NCBI RefSeq assembly: GCF_016863335.1
Contig: NZ_BOOR01000056.1
Location: 1-64,000, forward strand
DNA: 64,000 bases
Reading direction: 5' to 3'
From: Planotetraspora thailandica
GTDB taxonomy: Bacteria; Actinomycetota; Actinomycetes; Streptosporangiales; Streptosporangiaceae
Of the stretch, positions 18,307-26,654 are shown in pieces. A program made the position numbers and the translations under genes. Every line of letters begins with the position of its first letter. Within the stretch, counting starts at the first letter, position 1. The notes beneath the pieces are model-generated. The model did no database searches. It saw only the letters and a program-made list of their open reading frames with translations, and had not been told where the DNA came from.

Positions 18307-18323
18307 ATCCCGGAGGCCGGGAT
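18307..18323. promoter_or_regulatory. Inverted repeat upstream of M2, possible regulator site
   Basis: ATCCCGGaggCCGGGAT, a perfect 7-base inverted repeat between RR3 and M2, about 75 bases before the M2 start. Another TCCCGG (18293-18298 region) lies just upstream. The same TCCCGG/CCGGGA half-site appears in dyads upstream of M5/M6 and M7, all next to long-class kinases. Could be an operator for RR4 or a weak terminator of TCS3. Confidence 0.4.
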
Positions 18324-18396
18324 ACGGGAGGTGATGACCACGGGATGGCCGGACGCCGAGCCTGGAGGGGTCGTTCGAACCCTCAGGAGGTTTCAG

Positions 18397-18927
18397 GTGT
18401 CCGCCACCACCACAACAGCCGTCGACCGGGTCAGTGGGCACGGGAGGAGTCTCGCGGCGTACGGGACCGCGCTGCTGATCGCCGTCGACGCGGTCGTCTC
18501 CACGGTCGGATCGGAGACCATCTCCGACCACTCCTCGGGGGCCGGCCGGCTCTCCGAGGCGCTTGTCGGGATCGCCTTCCTGACGGCCGCGGTCGCCTTG
18601 GTCCTCTTCCTGCCGCGCGGTGTGCCGGCTCGCGTGACTTCGCTGCCGGGCATCGCCGCGACGGCGCTGACCGGGGTCGCGATGCTCAGCGTCACCGTGA
18701 CCGGTGAGGAGTGGCCGGAGCCGATCGTCACCGTCCTGGTGCTCGTCAATCTGGTCGGGCTCGTCGCCCAGGGCGTCATCGGGTGGCGCACGCGGGTGTG
18801 GCCCTGGTGGGCGGGGCTGCTGGTGTCGCTGTTCCTGCCGGCCATGTTCTTCCTGCCGAACCCGGTGAACTCCGTCGTGATGGCGTTGATCTGGGCCGGG
18901 GTCGGGCTGGCCGGGCGACGGTCGTGA
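18397..18927 (+). CDS. M2: small polytopic membrane protein of the TCS array
   Basis: A 176-residue protein with about six hydrophobic segments, starting VSATTTTAVDRVSGHGRSLAAYGTALL in outline. The first helix is followed by a short polar loop (STVGSETISDHSSGAGRLSEA), then further helices (ALVGIAFLTAAVALVLFLP; LPGIAATALTGVAMLSVTV; PIVTVLVLVNLVGLVAQG; WWAGLLVSLFLPAMFFLP; VVMALIWAGVGLAG). GTG 18397 is chosen because AGGAGG (18385-18390) lies six bases upstream; an earlier in-frame ATG has none. It is transcribed with TCS4, whose kinase starts about 37 bases after its stop. Function unknown. Confidence 0.82.
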   Translation: MSATTTTAVDRVSGHGRSLAAYGTALLIAVDAVVSTVGSETISDHSSGAGRLSEALVGIAFLTAAVALVLFLPRGVPARVTSLPGIAATALTGVAMLSVTVTGEEWPEPIVTVLVLVNLVGLVAQGVIGWRTRVWPWWAGLLVSLFLPAMFFLPNPVNSVVMALIWAGVGLAGRRS

Positions 18928-18964
18928 CGATCCGGCCGTTTTGCCAGCGGTACCACCGCCAGCA

Positions 18965-21085
18965 ATGATCGCCTCCGTGTCCACGGAAACCGCCGCACCG
19001 ACTCGCCGTCCGCCACGCCCTTGGTGGTGTACGGCGGTGTGGTGGTTCGGCGTCGCCGCGACCGCCCTCTTCCTGGTCAGTGTCCCCGTCGCCTTCGAGC
19101 GGATGCGTGTGCCCTGCGACGGGGCCACCTGCCCGGCGGGCACGATCTCCTCCACCCAGGCGCACGCCCTGACCGCCCTGGGCCTGACCCCGAGCGGTTA
19201 CGCCCTCTATCTGATCGTGCTCGTGACGTTGCTCGCCGGAATCTACCTGGCGGTGGCCGGGCTGCTGCTCCGGCTGGCCGGGCGACGGGTGTCCGCCGCC
19301 TATGCGGCGGCCGTGCTGGTCGCCGTCGGGGTGACGTTCCCGCAGACGCTGCCCGAGCTCGCGGCCACCGATCCGTTCTGGTCGGGCGCGGTGGACGTCG
19401 TGGAGCGGCTGAGTTTTGTGGTGTTCGTCTGCTGGGCGTTGTCGTTTCCGGACGGTCGTTACCGGCCGCGGTGGACGGCGGCGGTGGCGCCCGCGCTCCT
19501 CGTCTACGAGGGGCTCGGGCTGTTCGGGTTCGATCCGGAAACCGGCGGCCTGGTCGACCTCGCCCTGACACTCGCTCTGGTCGTGTTCGTCGTCGCGGTT
19601 CAGACACACCGCTACCGGCATTCCGGCGAGTCGTCCGAGCGGCGACAGATCCGCTGGGTGGCCGGGAGCATCGCCGGCGCCTTGATCGGGCTGGTGCTCG
19701 CATCGGTGGCGCAAGGGCCGCTTCAGATCAGGCCGGGCAGCCTGGCCGACCTGATCGTCCAGGGCGGGATCGTGCTCGCTTTCACGCTGATTCCGGTGAG
19801 CATCGCCGCCTCCGTGTTACGTCGAGGGCTGTGGGACGTCCGGGCGTCGGTCGGCCGCGCGGTGACCTACGGCGCTCTCACGCTGGCGGTCACGATCTGC
19901 TACGCGACTCTCGTCGCGGCGGTGACCGCGATCTCTTCGTTCGACGGCACGGGGGTGGCCATCGCGGGCGCGGGGCTCGTCGCCATCGTCGTGCACCCCG
20001 GGTATGTACGGCTCCGCCGGGCGGTGAACCGTCTGCTCTACGGCGAGCGGGACGACCCCTCCGCGGTGCTGGACGAATTGGCGGACCGCATCGCCTCGGC
20101 GGCAGAGCCGACCGTGGTGCTCACCTCGGTGGCGCAGGTGCTGGTGCGCGGCCTGCGCCTGCCGTACGCCCGGATCACCGTCGGCGGCGGACTGCTGCGC
20201 GGCGAGGCAGGGGCGCTGCCCGGCTCCTGGCCGACCGTCGACCATTCACTGACCCATCAGGGTTTGCCGGTGGGATCGCTGACGGTGGCCCTGCGTGACG
20301 GCGACGGCCCGCTGGAGGGGGCCGACGAGCGGGCACTGGCCGCCGTGGCGCGGCAGGCCGCCGTGCTGGCGCACGCCGCCCTCCTCACGCACGAACTACG
20401 TGAGTCACGACGGGCACTGGTGACGGCGCGGGAGGAGGAGCGGCGGCGGCTGCGCAACGACCTGCACGACGGACTGGGACCGGCACTCGGGGCGGTCATG
20501 CTCAAGCTGGCGGCCGCGGGTAACCGGCTGTCCGGCGATCCGGCCGGTGCCGGCCGCCTGGTCGAGGAGGCGCGGCAACAGACCCGCGCCGCGGTGGCGG
20601 ACGTACGCCGGCTGGTCTACGGACTGCGGCCACCGGCGTTGGACGAGTTGGGCCTGGTCGCCGCGGTGCAATCCTTCGCGCAGGGGCTCGACCGAGACGG
20701 CACGCGGATCTCGGTGGCCGCCGTCCCGGAGTCCGCGGACTTCTCGGGACTGCCGGCGGCGATCGAGGTCGCGGCCTACCGCATCGCGCTGGAAGCGGTC
20801 ACCAACACGGTGCGGCACGCCGCGGCGCATTCGTGCGCGGTCCGCGTCGCGCTCGACGCGGGGGCCTGCATCGTCACGGTCGAGGACGACGGGGTGGGCC
20901 TCCCCTCCGACGCCGCCGCGGGGGTGGGCCTCACCTCGATGCGCGAACGGGCGGCCGAGCTGGGCGGAGTCCTGCGGATCGACGTCCTTCCGGCCGGTGG
21001 CACCCGCGTGCACGCTACCCTGCCGCTGCCGGGCCGAGACGGCGAGGGGATCCAGGCTGAGGAACGGCTTGCATGGAGGAAGTGA
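18965..21085 (+). CDS. TCS4 sensor histidine kinase (long class)
   Basis: About 706 residues. The first membrane helix (VWWFGVAATALFLVSVPVAF) is followed by an extracytoplasmic loop with two cysteines (PCDGATCPAG, Cys51/Cys56) and several further helices up to about residue 360. A GAF-like cytoplasmic segment (about 365-470) precedes the phosphoacceptor helix NDLHDGLGPALG (His near 501) and an HATPase domain (EAVTNTVRHAAAH, DDGVGLP, GVGLTSMRERAAELGG). The start is uncertain: ATG 18965 and GTG 18977 are both plausible and neither has a strong ribosome binding site. It overlaps RR4 by 13 bases. The Cys pair could form a disulphide in the sensor loop (inference). Confidence 0.9.
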   Translation: MIASVSTETAAPTRRPPRPWWCTAVWWFGVAATALFLVSVPVAFERMRVPCDGATCPAGTISSTQAHALTALGLTPSGYALYLIVLVTLLAGIYLAVAGLLLRLAGRRVSAAYAAAVLVAVGVTFPQTLPELAATDPFWSGAVDVVERLSFVVFVCWALSFPDGRYRPRWTAAVAPALLVYEGLGLFGFDPETGGLVDLALTLALVVFVVAVQTHRYRHSGESSERRQIRWVAGSIAGALIGLVLASVAQGPLQIRPGSLADLIVQGGIVLAFTLIPVSIAASVLRRGLWDVRASVGRAVTYGALTLAVTICYATLVAAVTAISSFDGTGVAIAGAGLVAIVVHPGYVRLRRAVNRLLYGERDDPSAVLDELADRIASAAEPTVVLTSVAQVLVRGLRLPYARITVGGGLLRGEAGALPGSWPTVDHSLTHQGLPVGSLTVALRDGDGPLEGADERALAAVARQAAVLAHAALLTHELRESRRALVTAREEERRRLRNDLHDGLGPALGAVMLKLAAAGNRLSGDPAGAGRLVEEARQQTRAAVADVRRLVYGLRPPALDELGLVAAVQSFAQGLDRDGTRISVAAVPESADFSGLPAAIEVAAYRIALEAVTNTVRHAAAHSCAVRVALDAGACIVTVEDDGVGLPSDAAAGVGLTSMRERAAELGGVLRIDVLPAGGTRVHATLPLPGRDGEGIQAEERLAWRK

Positions 21086-21750
21086 ACATCCGGGTCGCGG
21101 TCGCCGACGACCACACGCTGTTCCGGGACGGGTTGCGCGCACTGTTCGACTCGGTGCCCGACATGACCTTGGTCGGTACCGCCGCTACCGGGGACGAGGC
21201 AATCGAACTCGCCGTCATCGCTCGCCCGTCCGTCCTGCTCATGGACATCCGGATGCCGGGCATGAACGGGCTGGCCGCCACCCGGCGGGTCCGTGCCCTC
21301 GCGCCGGAAGTGGCGGTCGTCATGCTGACGATGGTCGACGATGACGAGTCGGTGTCCGCCGCGCTCCGCGAGGGCGCCTGCGGTTACGTGCTCAAGGACG
21401 CCGACCAGGAGGAGATGCTGCGGGTCGTCCGGGCAGCCGCCCGCGGCGAGTTGCTCTTCGGCGCCAGCGTCGCCCAGCACGCCCGGCAGCTGCTGGAGGC
21501 TGCGTCGCGTTCGCAGCAGCCGCCGTTCCCGCAATTGTCCGAACGGGAGCGGGCGGTGCTGGACCTGCTCGCCGCCGGCTACGAAACGGCCCGGATCGCG
21601 CAGACCCTGCACCTGAGTACCAAGACCGTGCGCAACTACCTGACCGTGATTCCGCGCCGGCTTGGGGTGCCGGATCGGGCCGCCGCCGTCGGCTTGGCGC
21701 GGCAGGCCGGGCTGGGCCGAGGACGGAACCGGCCGGCTCCGCCTATCTGA
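21073..21750 (+). CDS. TCS4 response regulator (NarL/LuxR family)
   Basis: A 225-residue regulator: receiver with phospho-Asp58 (VLLMDIRMPGMNG), a MVDDDESVSAALREGACGYVLKD segment, and helix-turn-helix LSERERAVLDLLAAGYETARIA ... TKTVRNYLTVIPRRLGV. The recognition helix has KTVRNYL where the compact-class regulators have TVKTH, a feature shared broadly with RR7-RR9 (KTVQNH/KTVRNH/KTVRNN). ATG 21073 lies inside the kinase gene. Candidate site: the inverted repeat before M2. Confidence 0.93.
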   Translation: MEEVNIRVAVADDHTLFRDGLRALFDSVPDMTLVGTAATGDEAIELAVIARPSVLLMDIRMPGMNGLAATRRVRALAPEVAVVMLTMVDDDESVSAALREGACGYVLKDADQEEMLRVVRAAARGELLFGASVAQHARQLLEAASRSQQPPFPQLSERERAVLDLLAAGYETARIAQTLHLSTKTVRNYLTVIPRRLGVPDRAAAVGLARQAGLGRGRNRPAPPI

Positions 21751-21777
21751 GCGGGCCGGCGTCTCCGGGCGGAATGC

Positions 21778-21817
21778 GGTCAGGGGGCCACCGCCTGCCG
21801 GCGGCGACCGCCTGACC
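21778..21817. terminator. Terminator between convergent RR4 and M3
   Basis: GGTCAGG (21778-21784) pairs with CCTGACC (21811-21817), enclosing a second hairpin (CCGCC/GGCGG). It lies 28 bases after the RR4 stop and 23 bases before the M3 stop, so it can serve both strands. Confidence 0.6.
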
Positions 21818-21839
21818 TCCCCCCAACAGACCCCTCCTG

Positions 21840-22529
21840 TCAGGCGTGCGATGCCACCGGCGCCTCGACGGCCACATCGGCCGCCCGCCCCGGGCGGATG
21901 CCTAGCGCCAAGCCGATCAGACCGGCGGCCATCAGCACACTCACCACGAGCTTGGGCGCCACATCGGCCGTGACGAAATCGAGCACCTGACCGCCGGTGA
22001 GCGCGAGTGGCACCCACAGGGACACGAGGTCGGCTCGCCAGGCGCCGAAGGCCAGCACAAGGAGCCCGATCATGAAACCCAGGATCCAGACCGCGAACCC
22101 CGCCATCACGAACGGGTCCTTGTCGAGGGCGTCGGTGACCGGCCGGATCGCCCCCGTGCTCACGTCGCCTCCGGCGAGTGCCCCGAAGAAGGCGTTGTAG
22201 TGCCAGAGGTGGACCGTGGAGAAGTACAGCCCGGGAACCGCGAAGGCCGCGCCGACGGTGGCGACGAGGCGCTTGCGGCGGCCGACCGCCACGATCAGAC
22301 CCGCCATCGACGGCAGGAGCAGCAGATGGGCCAGCGCGAAGAGGATCGTCTCGGCCCGCCAGGCGCCGAGGCCGGCGGCGGCCACGTCGACGTTCGCCGC
22401 GGTCTCCTTCACCTCATCTGGGAACATCACCCAGTAGAAGGCGTTCGCGCCGCCGTAGAGGACGCCGCTCACGGCCATCGCGATCGCCGCGAAACTCCCG
22501 CCGTACGGGCGTGTGGTCCGGTCACTCAT
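21840..22529 (-). CDS. M3: small polytopic membrane protein of the TCS array
   Basis: A 229-residue protein with about six helices (FAAIAMAVSGVLYGGANAFY; TILFALAHLLLLPSMAGLIV; LVATVGAAFAVPGLYFSTVH; PFVMAGFAVWILGFMIGLLV; VSLWVPLALTGGQVLDFV; LVVSVLMAAGLIGLALGI). After helix 1 it has an acidic loop (FPDEVKETAANVDVAAAGLG) and a basic turn (VGRRKRLV) after helix 2, the same plan as M1, M4, M5 and M7. GGGAGA upstream of ATG 22529 supports the start. It is divergent from the TCS5 kinase. No known function assigned. Confidence 0.82.
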   Translation of the reverse strand: MSDRTTRPYGGSFAAIAMAVSGVLYGGANAFYWVMFPDEVKETAANVDVAAAGLGAWRAETILFALAHLLLLPSMAGLIVAVGRRKRLVATVGAAFAVPGLYFSTVHLWHYNAFFGALAGGDVSTGAIRPVTDALDKDPFVMAGFAVWILGFMIGLLVLAFGAWRADLVSLWVPLALTGGQVLDFVTADVAPKLVVSVLMAAGLIGLALGIRPGRAADVAVEAPVASHA

Positions 22530-22636
22530 CGAGGTCTCCCTTCGTGATCTCTTCACGACGCCGACGCTAGGAGTGCCGTGCCGTCCGGGGCGTCGGCCGG
22601 GACGTTGATCGACGGGTTGACGCCGTCGGCCGCCCG

Positions 22637-22654
22637 GTCCACCCAGGGGTGGAC
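22637..22654. promoter_or_regulatory. Perfect palindrome between M3 and TCS5 kinase
   Basis: GTCCACCCAGGGGTGGAC: 8-base arms around AG. It lies nine bases before the first possible start of HK5 and about 110 bases upstream of M3 on the other strand. Symmetry and position suit an operator for a dimeric NarL-type regulator, most simply RR5 (inference). Confidence 0.5.
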
Positions 22655-22662
22655 GCCCGGTC

Positions 22663-23877
22663 ATGGAGGGCTCGGATACGCTCCGGGCCATGGCATGGGT
22701 CCGGAACCTCGGGCGGCGGGGTGATCTCGCCCTCGCCGCGGCCGGTCTTGCGCTGTTCGGCTTCGGCCTGGCCGAGCTCTACGTACCGCTCGCGCCGTAC
22801 GGTGACGAGGGGTCCGATCTCACCGCGCTGCCCGGCGGCTGGATGGCCGTGCTCACCGTGCTGCTCGCCGGCTACTGCCTCGCGGTCGCGGCCTGCACGT
22901 CGTATCCGCGCACTGCGGCGGTGCTGGCCGGCGCCTGCTTCACCGCGCAGATCTTCACGCCGGTCCTTCCGATATGGCCGGTCGTGCCGCTTTTGGCGCT
23001 GCTGGGGGCCTGCTTCGGCTGCGTCGCCGTGGGCGGCCACCATGGGCCGCTCGTCGCGGGTGTCTCGTACTTCGTTTCGTACGGCATCCAGGCCACGAGA
23101 TCGGGCAATCAGGACTGGGTGTTCATCGTCTTCGTCGCGTTGGCGGTCATGGGGCCGGCCTACGCCGTGCGCATGCGGCGAGCGCAGGCGGAGCGTCTCG
23201 TCGCGCTGGCGGCCGAACGGGAGGCCGCCGCGCGCGCCGACGAGCGCCTCCGGGTGGCCCGCGAACTGCATGACATTGTCTCGCACGGCGTTACCGCGAT
23301 GGTGCTGCAGGCGGGCGCCGCTCAGGTCGTGCTCGGCTCCGACGCGCGGCAGGCCCGCGAGTCGCTGGACGCGGTACAGGAAGTCGGGCGCGACGTCGTC
23401 ACCGAGTTGCGCCGGTTGCTCGTCGTCCTGCGCGGTGCGGAGGGCGGTCCGGAGCGGCTGCCCTCGCTACGGAACCTCGACGTGTTACTCGCCGGTGTGC
23501 GGGCCGCGGGAGGACGGGCCGAGGTCACCGTCAACGGCGACCTCGGAAAGGTGCCCGCCGCCGTCGACGTCAGCGGCTACCGGGTGGTGCAGGAGGCTCT
23601 GACGAACGCCGCCAAACATGCGCCGGGTGCCGCGGTCTCGGTCTCCATCGACGTCGGACGCACTGATCTGCGGGTGCGTGTCGTGGACGACGGCCCGGGT
23701 GTGGGCAGGCGGAGCGACGGCGGCGGCCACGGGCTGACCGGGATCAAGGAGCGTGCGGAGCTCTTCGGCGGAACGGCCACCACAGGATCGCGGGGCGGCG
23801 GCGGATTCGAGGTGTGCGTCGACCTGCCACTTGACGCGAACGCTCCATCGCTGTCGGGGACAGGAGCACCGGCGTGA
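22663..23877 (+). CDS. TCS5 sensor histidine kinase (compact class)
   Basis: A 404-residue kinase with hydrophobic segments at about 21-40, 59-78, 84-100, 104-125 and 152-168. A coiled linker leads to the HisKA_3 box RELHDIVSHGVTAMVLQ (His203) and HATPase motifs EALTNAAKHAPG and DDGPGVG, with GHGLTGIKERAELFGG at the end. The start could also be ATG 22690, since neither has a strong ribosome binding site. It overlaps RR5 by four bases. Divergent partner M3. Confidence 0.9.
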   Translation: MEGSDTLRAMAWVRNLGRRGDLALAAAGLALFGFGLAELYVPLAPYGDEGSDLTALPGGWMAVLTVLLAGYCLAVAACTSYPRTAAVLAGACFTAQIFTPVLPIWPVVPLLALLGACFGCVAVGGHHGPLVAGVSYFVSYGIQATRSGNQDWVFIVFVALAVMGPAYAVRMRRAQAERLVALAAEREAAARADERLRVARELHDIVSHGVTAMVLQAGAAQVVLGSDARQARESLDAVQEVGRDVVTELRRLLVVLRGAEGGPERLPSLRNLDVLLAGVRAAGGRAEVTVNGDLGKVPAAVDVSGYRVVQEALTNAAKHAPGAAVSVSIDVGRTDLRVRVVDDGPGVGRRSDGGGHGLTGIKERAELFGGTATTGSRGGGGFEVCVDLPLDANAPSLSGTGAPA

Positions 23878-24542
23878 CGCGCATCCTGATCGCCGACGAC
23901 GAGGCGCTCGTGCGCGGCGGCCTGCGGATGATCCTGGGCGCGCAGCCCGACATCGACGTGGTCGCGGAGGCCGTGGACGGTGAGGAGGCGGCGCGGCTCA
24001 CGGCGCGGTACCAACCGGACGTCGTGCTGATGGACATCCACATGCCGCGGCTCGACGGCCTGGCGGCGACGGAGCGGATTCTCGCGGACCGCCCCGACCG
24101 CCGGATCGTCATGCTGACCACGTTCGACCTCGATGAGTACGTCTACCGATCGTTGCGTGCCGGCGCATGCGGATTCCTGCTCAAGACCACTCCGCCCAAG
24201 GACCTCGCGAGCGCCCTGCACGCCGCCGCCCGCGGAGACGCCCTCCTGTCGCCGGGGATCACGCGCCGTCTGATCGACCACTACACCGCGACGGCCCCGC
24301 CGGTCAGCGTGCCGGGACTGGCGGATCTGACCGGCAGGGAGACCGAAGTGCTGTGCCTGATGGCCGGGGGACTGTCCAACCGCGAGATCGCGCAGGAACT
24401 CTTTCTCGGTGAGGCGACGGTGAAGACGCACGTCAACCGCATCTTCGCCAAGCTGCGGGTCCGAGACCGGGTACAGGCGGTGGTGCTCGCCTACGAAGCC
24501 GGCGTGGTACGCCCCCGCCGCGAGCCGCGCAGCTCGCCATGA
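23874..24542 (+). CDS. TCS5 response regulator (NarL/LuxR family)
   Basis: A 222-residue regulator: MTRILIADDEALVRGGL, phospho-Asp54 (VLMDIHMPRLDG), TTFDLDEYVYRSLRAGACGFLLKT, helix-turn-helix LTGRETEVLCLMAGGLSNREIA ... EATVKTHVNRIFAKLRV. GTG start in GTGA overlap with the kinase stop. In FLLKT the residue after the conserved Lys is Thr where RR2 and RR3 have Asp. Likely acts on its own promoter and M3. Confidence 0.93.
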   Translation: MTRILIADDEALVRGGLRMILGAQPDIDVVAEAVDGEEAARLTARYQPDVVLMDIHMPRLDGLAATERILADRPDRRIVMLTTFDLDEYVYRSLRAGACGFLLKTTPPKDLASALHAAARGDALLSPGITRRLIDHYTATAPPVSVPGLADLTGRETEVLCLMAGGLSNREIAQELFLGEATVKTHVNRIFAKLRVRDRVQAVVLAYEAGVVRPRREPRSSP

Positions 24543-24577
24543 CGGGTCGAAGGCCGGGTGTGGCCGGCGACGACGAT

Positions 24578-24607
24578 CAGGGCGTACTCCTGTCGGAGTA
24601 CGCCCTG
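24578..24607. terminator. Perfect hairpin terminator between RR5 and M4
   Basis: CAGGGCGTACTCC (24578-24590), loop TGTC, GGAGTACGCCCTG (24595-24607): perfect 13-base arms. It lies between the convergent ends of RR5 and M4, with no T-run, as is common in actinomycetes. A clear boundary between two modules of the array. Confidence 0.8.
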
Positions 24608-24665
24608 TGGTCGCTCGTCGTGGTCGTCCGGCAGTGCGCCGACGGCTGTCCGGCGGCGCTCCCCC

Positions 24666-25337
24666 TCAGCCGGTGACCGCCGACGGCGACCCGACCTGGT
24701 CTGCCCGGTGAACCGGGGAGACCAGCAGCCGTGCCACCATCACGAACGGCGGAAGCAGGAGCAGGTTCGCCAGAGACAGGGTCGGTGACAGGCTTCCGGC
24801 GAACATGGTCACGATCAGCCACGCCGGCACACATGCGAAGGCCCACCACGGGACCACTCCGGCTCGCGCGTACCCGAGGACGACGAGCAGCGGGCCGAGA
24901 AGCTGGCCGACGACCATGACGATCAGGGTGGCGTCTTCCATCCCCGTGCCGCCTGCGCCGTCCAGGATCGAAAGCGCGAGGTCACCGGCTGGTCGATGGT
25001 GCGCGGCGATGGCGTTCAGTTCGACGTAGGCGGCCTGGTGCATGGCCCAGCCCAGGGCCCCGATGACCGCGACGGCACCCGTGATGAACGCCCAGCGCTC
25101 GCGGATCTGGCGCAGCCCCTCGACGAGGCCCAGCATCGCGGCAAGCCATGCCGGTGCGGTGACGACGACGAGCCAGCCGAAGATCTCCCAGACGCCCCGC
25201 GCCTCCGCGATCGCCGTCAACGTGCCCTCCGGTGAGCCGGATTCGTCACGCGACTCCACCAGCAGGCGGGTGAACTCCGTGGCGGTGAACAGCACCGGTG
25301 CGGCCACAAGGCATCCGGCGAGAACCTTCCGGATCAT
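24666..25337 (-). CDS. M4: small polytopic membrane protein of the TCS array
   Basis: A 223-residue protein. The first helix (VLAGCLVAAPVLFTATEF) is followed by a charged outside loop (LLVESRDESGSPEGTLTAIA) and about five more helices (WEIFGWLVVVTAPAWLAAML; WAFITGAVAVIGALGWAMH; ATLIVMVVGQLLGPLLVVLG; WWAFACVPAWLIVTMFAG; LLLLPPFVMVARLLV). The AIAEARG stretch resembles AIAEGSG of M1. GGGAGATCAGAA before ATG 25337 is a good ribosome binding site. Divergent from the TCS6 kinase. Unknown function. Confidence 0.83.
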   Translation of the reverse strand: MIRKVLAGCLVAAPVLFTATEFTRLLVESRDESGSPEGTLTAIAEARGVWEIFGWLVVVTAPAWLAAMLGLVEGLRQIRERWAFITGAVAVIGALGWAMHQAAYVELNAIAAHHRPAGDLALSILDGAGGTGMEDATLIVMVVGQLLGPLLVVLGYARAGVVPWWAFACVPAWLIVTMFAGSLSPTLSLANLLLLPPFVMVARLLVSPVHRADQVGSPSAVTG

Positions 25338-25517
25338 TTCTGATCTCCCTCAGACGATGGTCGGACAGGGGAAGTCTCGTTTTCGTTCGGCGTCGCGCGC
25401 GTCCGCCCACGGTGCCCGTCCGGCGACGCGGGAGATCGCACCCGTCGTCCCCAGGTGCCACGACGATGAGACCTCGGGAGGACGTGGTCGATAAGTACAG
25501 GTTGGTAGCATCCCGCT

Positions 25518-26654
25518 GTGCGAGTGAGCCGATCCGATCTTGGTCTGGCCGGGCTCCTGGCGGTCGGCTCGGTCGTCTCGCTGCTGTCAGCGGACGCTCC
25601 GGCGGTCACCCTCGTCGCCCAGCCGGCCGCCGCGCTCTCCCTGGCCTTGCGCCGCGTCAACCCGTTCGTTCCCGCCGTGGCCACCCTGGCGGCGACGCTG
25701 GTCGTCTTCGCGGTCGTCGGCGAGGGCCCCGGCGACGTCTTCTACCTGGCGATCTGGATCGTGGGCGGTTACGCCTGCGGGGCGTACCTGCCGTTACGGC
25801 AGGCCGTGGCCGCTCTCGGGCTCTGGTGGGTCACGCTCGTCGTCTCGGCGTCGTCGCTCGGGCTCGGCTGGGGCGACGTCGCCTTCATGGGCATCCTGAC
25901 CTTCGGCGCCTGGGGTCCGGGAGTCGCGGCGCGCCGGAGCGAGGAGGCGAGACGCGCGGCCGCCGACCTCGCCGAGTTGCGGGAGAGGCAGGCGGAGCGC
26001 GCCGTGGCGGACGAGCGGGCCAGGATCGCGCGGGAGTTGCACGACGTGGTCGCGCACGCGATCGGGATCATGGTGGTGCATGCGGGAGCCGCTCAGGAAC
26101 TGCTGGCTCAGGACCCGGATCGCGCTCGCGAGGCCCTCGACACGGTTCAGGACACCGGGCAGGACGCGGTCACGGAGTTGCGGCGGATGCTCGGACTGCT
26201 CCGTGAGACCGAGGCGTCGGCGGCCGCGCCGCTGCCCAGGCTCGCCCAGCTCGACGGGCTGGTGACGGGAATGCGTGCAGCGGGCCTGTCCGTCGACGTC
26301 GAGCGACTGGGCGACCTCTCCGACGTCTCGCCCGCGCTGGACCTCACGGCCTATCGGATCGTGCAGGAGGCTCTGACGAACGCGATGAAGCACGCACCAG
26401 GCGCTTCGGTGCGGCTCAGGCTCCGGCGTACTCCCGATGACCTGGAGATCTCCGTGGTGAACACGATGTCTTCACCGGAGGGCCGACGATCGTCGATGGG
26501 CACAGGAAGCGGACTGATCGGGCTGCGCGAGCGGGTCTCCTTCTTCGGTGGCCGGTTCGACGCCGGGAGCGACCCGACGGGAGCGTTCCGGGTCACCGCC
26601 TCGCTTCCCCTGGCGAGCCAAGGACCTGCGATGGCCGAGAGGCAGCCGATATGA
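25518..26654 (+). CDS. TCS6 sensor histidine kinase (compact class)
   Basis: A 378-residue kinase with hydrophobic segments in about residues 7-25, 28-45, 52-68, 74-90 and 97-135, very short loops, then HisKA_3 box RELHDVVAHAIGIMVVH (His175) and HATPase motifs (EALTNAMKHAPG; the G-box VVNTMSSPEG lacks the usual D-x-G-x-G, so ATP binding may be altered). GTG 25518 may be leaderless: TAGCAT (25506-25511) lies seven bases before it and there is no ribosome binding site. It overlaps RR6 by ATGA. Divergent partner M4. Confidence 0.88.
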   Translation: MRVSRSDLGLAGLLAVGSVVSLLSADAPAVTLVAQPAAALSLALRRVNPFVPAVATLAATLVVFAVVGEGPGDVFYLAIWIVGGYACGAYLPLRQAVAALGLWWVTLVVSASSLGLGWGDVAFMGILTFGAWGPGVAARRSEEARRAAADLAELRERQAERAVADERARIARELHDVVAHAIGIMVVHAGAAQELLAQDPDRAREALDTVQDTGQDAVTELRRMLGLLRETEASAAAPLPRLAQLDGLVTGMRAAGLSVDVERLGDLSDVSPALDLTAYRIVQEALTNAMKHAPGASVRLRLRRTPDDLEISVVNTMSSPEGRRSSMGTGSGLIGLRERVSFFGGRFDAGSDPTGAFRVTASLPLASQGPAMAERQPI

